Assembly (NCBI GenBank): GCA_002345475.1
Contig: DDWC01000243.1
Location: 1-12,122, forward strand
Length of the DNA: 12,122 bases
Reading direction: 5' to 3'
Source of the DNA: Firmicutes bacterium UBA2296
Lineage (GTDB): Bacteria > Bacillota > UBA994
Below, piece by piece: positions 6,307 to 12,122 of this stretch. The notes beneath the pieces were generated by a model. That model ran no database searches and was not told the origin of the DNA. It saw nothing but the letters and a program-made list of their open reading frames with translations. The translations under genes were made by a program, and so were the position numbers. Every line of letters begins with the position of its first letter. The stretch's first letter is position 1.

Positions 6307-7203
6307 GTGATTAACACATCTTCTCATGTATTTCGGCAACAGATTGTGCCAAATGGTCTACTGGTGGCTATCGGTGGAAATGAAGACAAGGAGTACGATC
6401 TTCAGATTCTCTCCACCATCCTGTCATTGGTCAAGAAGCAAAATAAGCGCATAGAAATCATAACTACAGCTAGCCGTTATTCGGAGGAAGCCGGCCAGGC
6501 CTACCACAAGGTTTTTGCCAGAGATAGCAATCACTCTGTAGGGCTCATGCATATATCCTCACGTGAACAGGCCAACGACGCTAGCTTAGTGCAACGAATC
6601 ACTGCCGCTGACATCGTTTTCTTCACAGGAGGGTATCAGTTGCGCATCACCAGTGTCCTGGGCGGATCTCTTCTCGAGAGAGAAATACTACGAAAGTATC
6701 AACAGGATGTTTGCATCATTGCCGGAACCAGTGCTGGCGCAAGCGCCATGTCGAAGACCATGATCTACGGTGGTGAAGGCACGATAGCCTTGCGAAAAGG
6801 CACCGTCAAGGTGTCAACTGGCATGGGGCTGATAGACAACGCTATCATTGATACGCACTTTGTGGAACGGGGACGATTTAGCCGTTTAATGCAGGTTGTC
6901 AGCATGAACTCAGGCAATACAGGGATTGGCCTGGGGGAGGACGCAGCTATTGTCATAAAGGGAGGCTGTATTCTCAGGGCTATTGGCAGCGGGATTACGG
7001 TCATTTTTGATGGCCAGCACCTCAAATATACAAACGTCGCGGATATTGACTTTGACGAAGCAATCGCCATTGAAAATCTGATCATTCACACCATCGTGAA
7101 TGGTTATGGGTATGACCTGTGCGAAAACAGGTATCTGAAACCCGATGATTTAAAGAAGCTGGACATGGATGAGAGTGAGGCGAAGATCCATGAGGATAAT
7201 TGA
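6307..7203 (+). CDS. cphB: Cyanophycinase (peptidase S51)
   Basis: A 298-residue serine exopeptidase-type enzyme that cleaves cyanophycin (multi-L-arginyl-poly-L-aspartate) to beta-Asp-Arg dipeptides. The core runs from GLLVAIGGNEDK (17-28), ITTASR (52-57) and FFTGGYQLR (105-113) to the nucleophile elbow GTSAGASAM (140-148) with Ser142. IDTHFVERGRFSRL (181-194) with His184 and GIGLGEDAA (206-214) follow, all typical of cyanophycinase. Length matches the family (about 270-300). One oddity is Tyr110 where cyanophycinases, to my knowledge, usually have Asp (GGDQ). There is no export signal, so it acts inside the cell on storage granules. The GTG start at 6307 has GGAGGT (6295-6300) 6 nt upstream. 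It is the first gene of a cphB-cphA pair and overlaps cphA by 14 nt. Beta-Asp-Arg hydrolysis would need an isoaspartyl dipeptidase, which is not in this window. Confidence 0.9.
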   Translation: MINTSSHVFRQQIVPNGLLVAIGGNEDKEYDLQILSTILSLVKKQNKRIEIITTASRYSEEAGQAYHKVFARDSNHSVGLMHISSREQANDASLVQRITAADIVFFTGGYQLRITSVLGGSLLEREILRKYQQDVCIIAGTSAGASAMSKTMIYGGEGTIALRKGTVKVSTGMGLIDNAIIDTHFVERGRFSRLMQVVSMNSGNTGIGLGEDAAIVIKGGCILRAIGSGITVIFDGQHLKYTNVADIDFDEAIAIENLIIHTIVNGYGYDLCENRYLKPDDLKKLDMDESEAKIHEDN

Positions 7204-9796
7204 AGCCAGAGCTATCCGGGGCCCGAACTACTATAGCCGATACCCGGTCATATTTATGAAGCTGGATCTCGAGGGGCTTCAGGAGAGACCGACGGATATG
7301 GTGCCAGACTTCAAGGACAATCTGGCAAAGATGATGCCGAGCCTTGAGGAACACAGATGCTCTCCCGGAAGGGTAGGCGGATTTTACGAGCGGTTGGTGA
7401 CCGGCACGTGGGCTGGGCATGTTGCGGAACACGTGGCCTTAGAGCTGCAATGCCTTGCCGGGCATGAAGTTACTTTCGGGAAAACCTTTGGAACAAGTCA
7501 GCAGGGCGTTTACGATGTTGTTTACCGTTACCTGGATTACAAGTCCGGATTACGAGCAGGTGAGATGGCAGTTGATCTTGTGGAAAAGCTCTTTAATGGA
7601 GTCATGACGGAAATCGAGCCGCTTATCGTTGAGCTAAAGATCATCGCGGCGTCCAGTCTTCTCGGACCTTCGACACAGTCAATAGTCGACGAAGCCACCA
7701 GACGTGGTATCCCCTACTTCCGTCTCAACGAAGAAAGCTATGTGCAACTGGGGCAGGGAATGCATCAACGCAGAATCCAGGCCACTATGATGGATGACAC
7801 ATCTGCTCTGGGGGTGGAAATTGCCGGCGACAAGGAAAGTACGAAGAAGCTGCTGGCGACCATGGGGATTCCTGTGCCGAAAGGTCGCTCGGTTAGGACC
7901 GCCGATGAGGCACTGAAGGCAGCGGAAACCATGGGATTCCCGGTGGTGGTCAAACCGTTGAGAGGCAATCACGGGCGGGGCATAAGCGTAAATGTCACAA
8001 ATGCGGAAGAGTTGCTGGTGGCTTTTGAAGTTGCAGGTGAAATTGGCGAAACTGTTCTGGTGGAGCAATTCCTCGAGGGATTTGACTTCAGAGTCCTTGT
8101 CATAAATGGTAAATTTGTGGCCGCAGCCCTCCGGGAGCCCGCCTATGTCATCGGCAACGGGAAAGACACGATCCGGCAGTTAATCGACGAAGTGAACAAA
8201 GACCCTGACCGAGGTATCGGGCACGAAAAGAGTCTGACCCGTATCACCGCCGATGCCATGACGGAAAGGCTGTTGGCCGTAAAGAAGCTTACTTTGGAGA
8301 GCGTTCTGGCTGAGGGTGAAAAGAGATATGTTAAGTCAACGGCTAATCTCAGCTCAGGAGGCACAGCAGTGGATGTTACGGATAATGTCCATCCACTCAA
8401 TCAGTTGATGGCTCAGCGAATCTCGCAGATCATCGGGCTGAATGTTATTGGCATTGATATCATTGCCGACTCACTGGAGAAACCTCTTAGCAGCGCTTCT
8501 GGCGGTGTTGTAGAAGTGAATGCGGCACCGGGATTTAGAATGCATCTAAATCCCACAAAGGGAACACCGCGAAACATTTCATCGCACATTGTCGACATGC
8601 TATTCCCCCCGGGGTCAGATCATTCTGTTCCCATTGTGGCTGTTACAGGAACAAACGGCAAAACCACAACTACCAGGCTGATAGCGCATATCCTGGGGCT
8701 CAATGGCAGAACCGTGGGGATGACGTCTACCGATGCTGTAATCATCGATAACGTTCCCATCCTTACCGGCGATTACAGTGGCCCGGAAGGCGCCCGAAAA
8801 GTGATGATGGACTCTACCATTGATATGGCTGTGCTGGAAGTTGCTAGAGGCGGTATCCTGCGACGTGGTCTCGGGTACAACGAAAGTGATGTAGGGGTTT
8901 TGCTCAACGTCTCTTCTGACCACCTGGGTTTGGGCGGGATTGATACGTTGGAGAAGTTGACCAGGCTAAAATCTACGGTGACTGAAGCCGTAAAGTCATC
9001 CGGCTACGCGGTTTTCAACGCCGATGATCCTCTGGTGCTTTCCTGCTTGAACAACACTTCGGGACGGGCGGTGTTATTCTCAAGGCACCCGGAACACCCG
9101 GCCCTTAAAGCAAATTATGATAACGGAAACTTAAATGTGACTGTTCAGGACGGTAACGTCATTATTCAGAAAAAAGGATGGGTATCTACGGTTGCCAGTG
9201 TGGCTGAGATCCCCATCACCTTTGACGGGAAGGCCGGGTTCAATGTCGAGAATGTGATGGCAGCAGTAGCCGCTACGGCGGCCCTGGGGCTCAACGAAGT
9301 TCAAATAAGAGCCGGGCTGGTAAGTTTCAGCCCGTCAATCGGTCAGTCGCCCGGACGAATGAACGTCATTGACATGGGCGATTTTAAAGTAGTGATTGAT
9401 TATGGCCACAATATTGGCGCCATCAAGGCTACCGGCGACTTTATCGGAGGCCTGATGCCAGGAAGAAAAATACGCATGGCCTATGGAGTTGGCAACAGAA
9501 GACGGGAAGATATTCTGGCGTTTGGCGGCGCCCTCGCAGAATACTACGATCACATAGTGCTCTGTGATCCAGATCCAAGGGAGAGAAGCATCGGGGATAC
9601 AGCCCAGCTTGTTCAGCAGGGCCTGCTTGACAGTGGATTCGAGCCAGAGATGATTACGCTGGTACTTGACGAAAGGGAAGCTACCAAAGTTTCGCTGGAT
9701 ATGGCGCAAAAAGGGGACCTTGTGGTGTTGCAGGCGGACAACATAAATAGGGTCATTGCAGATGTTCTAAGCTACAAGAAAGCACTGGCTCGATAG
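7190..9796 (+). CDS. cphA: Cyanophycin synthetase
   Basis: An 868-residue ATP-dependent ligase that builds cyanophycin by alternately adding Asp to the backbone and Arg to the side chain. The start is set at ATG 7190, giving MRIIEARAIRGPNYYS, which aligns with the known CphA N-terminus. The longer frame from ATG 7169 adds only a basic MRVRRRS, and GAGG (7176-7179) suits 7190. Domain order: N-terminal domain (1-160) with HRCSPG...GGFYERL and GHVAEHVALELQ (55-87); ATP-grasp domain (about 200-475) with VVVKPLRGNHGRGISVNV (252-269) and the acidic metal site VVEVNAAPGFRMHLNP (440-455). The C-terminal Mur-ligase-like domain has P-loop GTNGKTTTTR (487-496), NVSSDHLGLGG (573-583) and DYGHN (737-741). 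Length matches cyanobacterial CphA (about 870). It overlaps cphB by 14 nt, so synthesis and breakdown enzymes are made from one message. A bidirectional terminator follows. Confidence 0.93.
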   Translation: MRIIEARAIRGPNYYSRYPVIFMKLDLEGLQERPTDMVPDFKDNLAKMMPSLEEHRCSPGRVGGFYERLVTGTWAGHVAEHVALELQCLAGHEVTFGKTFGTSQQGVYDVVYRYLDYKSGLRAGEMAVDLVEKLFNGVMTEIEPLIVELKIIAASSLLGPSTQSIVDEATRRGIPYFRLNEESYVQLGQGMHQRRIQATMMDDTSALGVEIAGDKESTKKLLATMGIPVPKGRSVRTADEALKAAETMGFPVVVKPLRGNHGRGISVNVTNAEELLVAFEVAGEIGETVLVEQFLEGFDFRVLVINGKFVAAALREPAYVIGNGKDTIRQLIDEVNKDPDRGIGHEKSLTRITADAMTERLLAVKKLTLESVLAEGEKRYVKSTANLSSGGTAVDVTDNVHPLNQLMAQRISQIIGLNVIGIDIIADSLEKPLSSASGGVVEVNAAPGFRMHLNPTKGTPRNISSHIVDMLFPPGSDHSVPIVAVTGTNGKTTTTRLIAHILGLNGRTVGMTSTDAVIIDNVPILTGDYSGPEGARKVMMDSTIDMAVLEVARGGILRRGLGYNESDVGVLLNVSSDHLGLGGIDTLEKLTRLKSTVTEAVKSSGYAVFNADDPLVLSCLNNTSGRAVLFSRHPEHPALKANYDNGNLNVTVQDGNVIIQKKGWVSTVASVAEIPITFDGKAGFNVENVMAAVAATAALGLNEVQIRAGLVSFSPSIGQSPGRMNVIDMGDFKVVIDYGHNIGAIKATGDFIGGLMPGRKIRMAYGVGNRRREDILAFGGALAEYYDHIVLCDPDPRERSIGDTAQLVQQGLLDSGFEPEMITLVLDEREATKVSLDMAQKGDLVVLQADNINRVIADVLSYKKALAR

Positions 9797-9882
9797 CCCG
9801 GTTATGGCGGAGGGGCATACAGAGTCAGCAGTAAACGATGATCGCCATTTCACCTGAGGGTGAGACCTGGAATATCAACGTG

Positions 9883-9924
9883 AAAACAGGACCTGTCATT
9901 TGTCAGACAGGTCCTGTTTTTATT
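9883..9924. terminator. Bidirectional terminator between cphA and the convergent peptidase-like gene
   Basis: A perfect 15-bp stem, AAAACAGGACCTGTC (9883-9897) with GACAGGTCCTGTTTT (9906-9920), has an 8-nt loop. The T-tract is present on both strands (TTTTTATT forward, TTTTCACG reverse), so it can end cphA transcripts and those of the minus-strand gene. It contains the 10-mer CAGGTCCTGT shared with two other hairpins. The DNA between 9797 and 9882 otherwise holds only a small TCACC/GGTGA stem (9850-9863). Confidence 0.85.
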
Positions 9925-10035
9925 GGCTGTATGTGCGAGGCCAGGGCGAAACTGACTTTGTCAGGCCTGTTACGGGTGATTGCCTAATAGAAAGTGTCAT
10001 CGATAATCACTTCCTATGTATTAGCATGTAATGGC

Positions 10036-10674
10036 TTAATCACAGGTAAAGTAAACCAACCCGCCGCGCAGCCGGGTAGACAGGTACCACAGGCGCAGGT
10101 CAAAGCTCATGCGGTTTCCCTCATCGGAGGCTTCAGCCAGGAGCTTACCCTCCGCGATCTGTGCTGCGGTAATGGTAATCCAGTGCCAGCTGTGGAGGTT
10201 GCTTACTCTCCCCCTGGTCAGGTTCAGGAAACCCAAGGGACAGTCGGCAGCAAGTCCGGCCTTAACGAACTCTGCAAGTTCGTCTGTCGATGCACGGTTG
10301 CGCACCATGTTGCTGGCCACACCAAAAACATGTGGGGTCAATGAAACACCCCGACTGTGGGCAAAGTCTACCGTACCCTCTGTAAACAACTCGGTGCGAT
10401 TGAGTCCCATATTTCGGGGAGTAACAAACTTGTACAGATCCTCCATGTGTCGTGTAAAGGCACTTACAGTCATGGTGTCGTCTCCGTACAGGGTTTTCAG
10501 TCCGGGACGGGTCAAAGCCAAATAAGCGACGATATTGGCCGCGCTGGTCGGCCCGCAACCGGCCCGACGGGCTCGCTCTTCGGCGTACCAGGCCTGGTCT
10601 CCACCAAAGAACACCTGGCCAGTTTTCTCATCCGTAATATTTAGAAGCTCTGGGTGGGCAATCGATATGTTCAT
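10036..10674 (-). CDS. Papain/C39-like cysteine peptidase-like protein, cytoplasmic
   Basis: A 212-residue protein I recognise only by fold signatures. GGDQAWY (24-30) precedes AGCGPTSAANIVAYL (38-52), placing a nucleophilic Cys40 at the start of a helix, as in C39-like peptidases (PF13529-type). NLHSWHWITIT (159-169) supplies His161 or His164 for the catalytic pair. Gln27 could serve as the oxyanion-hole residue. No signal peptide or membrane helix is visible, which is unlike exported C39-like proteins and suggests an internal role. The start at 10674 is supported by a GAGGAG ribosome binding site (10681-10686, minus strand) 6 nt away. A possible promoter lies at 10695-10721. It is convergent with cphA and has no operon partner. 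It might be a peptidase, amidase or transglutaminase-like enzyme; substrate unknown. Confidence 0.65.
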   Translation of the reverse strand: MNISIAHPELLNITDEKTGQVFFGGDQAWYAEERARRAGCGPTSAANIVAYLALTRPGLKTLYGDDTMTVSAFTRHMEDLYKFVTPRNMGLNRTELFTEGTVDFAHSRGVSLTPHVFGVASNMVRNRASTDELAEFVKAGLAADCPLGFLNLTRGRVSNLHSWHWITITAAQIAEGKLLAEASDEGNRMSFDLRLWYLSTRLRGGLVYFTCD

Positions 10675-10694
10675 GTATTTCTCCTCATGCCGTG

Positions 10695-10721
10695 ATTATG
10701 ATAAGTGTACCCTATTTTCAA
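10695..10721 (-). promoter_or_regulatory. Weak candidate promoter of the peptidase-like gene
   Basis: On the minus strand TTGAAA (10716-10721) is followed after 15 nt by CATAAT (10695-10700). The short spacing makes it tentative, but both boxes are 5 of 6 to consensus and sit just above the GAGGAG ribosome binding site. Confidence 0.35.
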
Positions 10722-10837
10722 CCGTTGGAGAATAACAATTCGCCGGACGAAGCATCTGTCTACGGGGACGGCCCAAATCTTACTTGTTCGCCCAAAACAT
10801 GATAGCGCCATAGCGGACACATTAGACTTGCGTGTGC

Positions 10838-10907
10838 CCACATAATAATATCAATAAGTAGCATGAAATATAGCATAATAACGATATCTTTTATTGCACT
10901 TATGTGG
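10838..10907. repeat. Spaced inverted repeat in AT-rich DNA upstream of the small peptide gene
   Basis: CCACATAA (10838-10845) and TTATGTGG (10900-10907) are perfect 8-bp complements, 54 nt apart, flanking an AT-rich stretch. TAGCAT is also repeated inside (10859-10864, 10871-10876). It could be an operator pair or coincidence. No clear promoter was found for the small peptide gene, and nothing else is visible in 10722-10946. Confidence 0.3.
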
Positions 10908-10946
10908 TAACATAGACTTAGTAAGGGAAGGGGGAGAGGATATCAA

Positions 10947-11027
10947 ATGAGTACCAATACACTGATTCTTATCATAGTTCTGTTTGCAGTATTTGGTGGT
11001 TTTGGCTATACTCGCTGGCGCAGATAG
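10947..11027 (+). CDS. 26-residue hydrophobic membrane peptide
   Basis: ATG (10947) opens a 26-codon frame: MSTNTLILIIVLFAVFGGF, then GYTRWRR and TAG (11025-11027). Residues 5-20 form one membrane-length hydrophobic helix with a Phe-Gly-Gly end, and the last five residues are basic (TRWRR), so the C-terminus would face the cytoplasm. A strong ribosome binding site, GGGAGAGG (10931-10938), lies 8 nt upstream, and a small hairpin follows at 11104. The start (MST plus aliphatic run) recalls the N-terminus of short DUF3309-like membrane peptides, but the characteristic rest of that family is absent and no frameshifted continuation is seen downstream. It could be a toxin-like peptide, a regulator of a membrane protein or a sporulation-type peptide; the sequence does not decide. 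Confidence 0.6.
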   Translation: MSTNTLILIIVLFAVFGGFGYTRWRR

Positions 11028-11103
11028 TGTTGCAGGATTCCGCTGCGAGGCATCCGGGGCAGTTGGCGGGTTCAGTTCTAGCACCGAAAGCGCAATGATT
11101 TGG

Positions 11104-11129
11104 GCCCAGGAGGCTTGCCTGGGCTTTAT
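11104..11129 (+). terminator. Small possible terminator after the peptide gene
   Basis: GCCCAGG (11104-11110) pairs with CCTGGGC (11118-11124) around a 7-nt loop, followed by TTTAT. It is GC-rich and well placed about 80 nt after the 26-codon gene, but the T-tract is short. The rest of 11028-11249 shows no supported gene. Confidence 0.45.
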
Positions 11130-11249
11130 AGCAAGCTGGCAGTTATTGCGTGAGACGGGCCCGGCAGCATGTCCGCTGTGTCACACGCTTGGACTGGCCT
11201 GTTGCTGACACGTGTGCAAACTCCCTCGTTTTCTCCAGATCTATACTGA

Positions 11250-11281
11250 AACAGGACCTGTCTTTATAGACAGGTCCTGTT
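11250..11281. terminator. Hairpin between the peptide gene and the minus-strand surface-type gene
   Basis: A perfect 14-bp stem, AACAGGACCTGTCT (11250-11263) with AGACAGGTCCTGTT (11268-11281), has a TTAT loop. It follows the stop codon of the minus-strand gene at 11327 by about 45 nt, and on that strand the tail is TTTCAG. It contains the same 10-mer (CAGGTCCTGT) as the hairpins at 3978 and 9883. It may also stop rightward transcripts. Confidence 0.65.
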
Positions 11282-11326
11282 CGTTGCCGGTTGCTGATCA
11301 GTTGTGCTTTGTCAGTTGCCCTTGCA

Positions 11327-12122
11327 CTACTTTTTCTTGCCCGGTCCGGGAAGTGTGCTGTCGTCGGTGTCGCCACTGCTGGCGGCGTTATGTGGGACGA
11401 TGATGTTTCCGCCGCCGATTGGCACGTACTCAGAGTCTTCAACCTTGGAGTTGCCGTTGATGTCAAGTGAGAAGGGTTTTTCGCCGGCTATGGTGAGTTT
11501 AGTGGTGAACCAGAGCATGTCCACACCTGTGCCGGGGTCGTTCATGTCTTTGACATAGACTGTGAACTCCTGGTTACCTGCTTCCGCAAGGACGTTACCT
11601 TCGGCATCTATCCGACTGTAGACACATTTTCCACTGAAGGACGCGATACCCGGATAGTCCTTATTTATGATGGCCAATCCGTATACAGCGTTGCTCTTCA
11701 TGCGGATGATGCCGCCGTCAGGCAGATGAGCGATTAGCAGGAAGCTGCCCTGAACGCTGTTACCTTTCTTGTTGTACTTCATGGTGAAGCCGAAGTTGGT
11801 TTTGACTCCCGTCAGTTCGGGGTTGCTTGTGTCTGTCGGCCAGTAGAACCAGCCGCCACCGGTGGTGAACCCCAGGCTGGGGTCATACACCACTAGCACG
11901 TCTTCGGCTGGGTTCGCATCGAAACACTTGTTGGCGAGCGATACCTTGCCGGAGTAGGTCTCAACTCCGAGTTTGCCTTCTGGAATGTTGAATGTCGCTA
12001 CGCCACTGACTGGATCGAACGCTGATGCGAATTGTTCCCATCCGCCGCCGCTTCCCACTGCGGTGAATGCCAGCGTGAAGTCTGTAGCATTGATCATGCT
12101 AAAGTCGCGAGAACCGTCACTG
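11327..12122 (-). CDS. Post-COAP-1 domain protein, 3' part (5' end beyond window)
   Basis: A minus-strand frame stays open to the right edge, reading SDGSRDFSMINATDF before the internal ATG at 12097, so the true start lies outside and at least 265 residues are present. Numbered from that Met, FTTGGGWFYWP (77-87), TNFGFTMKYNKKG (100-112), FTVYVKDMNDPGTGVD (178-193) and PIGGGNIIV (226-234) follow the pattern of the Post-COAP-1 beta-rich domain found in secreted or surface repeat proteins. The opening there is typically GGGWI and the end GGGNIVVH. The C-terminus is a short polar linker, then PGPGKKK; no LPXTG or membrane anchor follows. An exported role is likely but the signal peptide is not visible. 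It is followed by the hairpin at 11250. Function and domain content upstream are unknown. Confidence 0.7.
   Translation of the reverse strand, partial: SDGSRDFSMINATDFTLAFTAVGSGGGWEQFASAFDPVSGVATFNIPEGKLGVETYSGKVSLANKCFDANPAEDVLVVYDPSLGFTTGGGWFYWPTDTSNPELTGVKTNFGFTMKYNKKGNSVQGSFLLIAHLPDGGIIRMKSNAVYGLAIINKDYPGIASFSGKCVYSRIDAEGNVLAEAGNQEFTVYVKDMNDPGTGVDMLWFTTKLTIAGEKPFSLDINGNSKVEDSEYVPIGGGNIIVPHNAASSGDTDDSTLPGPGKKK

Noticed and set aside
9994..10344. Plus-strand frames covering the cysteine peptidase-like gene
   Set aside because: They are antisense shadows; the minus-strand frame has the conserved motifs and a good ribosome binding site.
10984..11208. 74-codon frame overlapping the 26-residue peptide gene
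   Set aside because: TTG start inside the peptide gene with no ribosome binding site; it reads through a small terminator. Its CPLC/CC cysteines look accidental.

Overview
The window looks like a stretch of chromosome from a Gram-positive anaerobe of the Firmicutes, probably Clostridia or Peptococcaceae-like. This is an inference from strong GGAGG-type ribosome binding sites, GTG/TTG starts, factor-independent hairpin terminators, a PadR regulator, a Bacillus-type guanine deaminase and base composition near half GC. No gene fixes the species. There are no rRNA or tRNA genes, CRISPR arrays, transposases or phage genes.

Layout, left to right. (1) 1-228 is mostly leader DNA with an open frame running in from the left edge. 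It precedes an AbgB-like M20 metallo-amidohydrolase that ends at a clean terminator. (2) A monocistronic MFS transporter and a GuaD-like guanine deaminase follow. The deaminase is followed by an 18-bp tandem duplication and a terminator hairpin. (3) A compact four-gene operon (4181-5944) encodes a PadR regulator, a small cupin and two half-size membrane proteins that together look like one split YraQ/ArsP-type (COG0701) permease. It has a near-consensus promoter with a palindrome just downstream that fits autoregulation by PadR. (4) A roughly 360-bp gap holds two strong hairpins and a promoter for cyanophycinase and cyanophycin synthetase (cphB-cphA), which overlap by 14 nt. CphA would make the arginine/aspartate storage polymer and CphB would begin its breakdown. 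(5) Convergent to cphA, on the minus strand, is a small cytoplasmic protein with the CGPT...HSWHW signature of a papain/C39-like cysteine peptidase. (6) A 26-residue membrane peptide with a strong ribosome binding site follows. (7) The window ends inside the 3' part of a minus-strand gene with a Post-COAP-1-like beta domain (TGGGW ... GGGNIIV).

The best candidates for undescribed biology are the padR-cupin-split-permease cassette, whose cupin lacks the usual metal-binding histidines, the orphan cysteine peptidase-like protein, the 26-residue peptide, and a hairpin family sharing the 10-mer CAGGTCCTGT that recurs at three gene ends.
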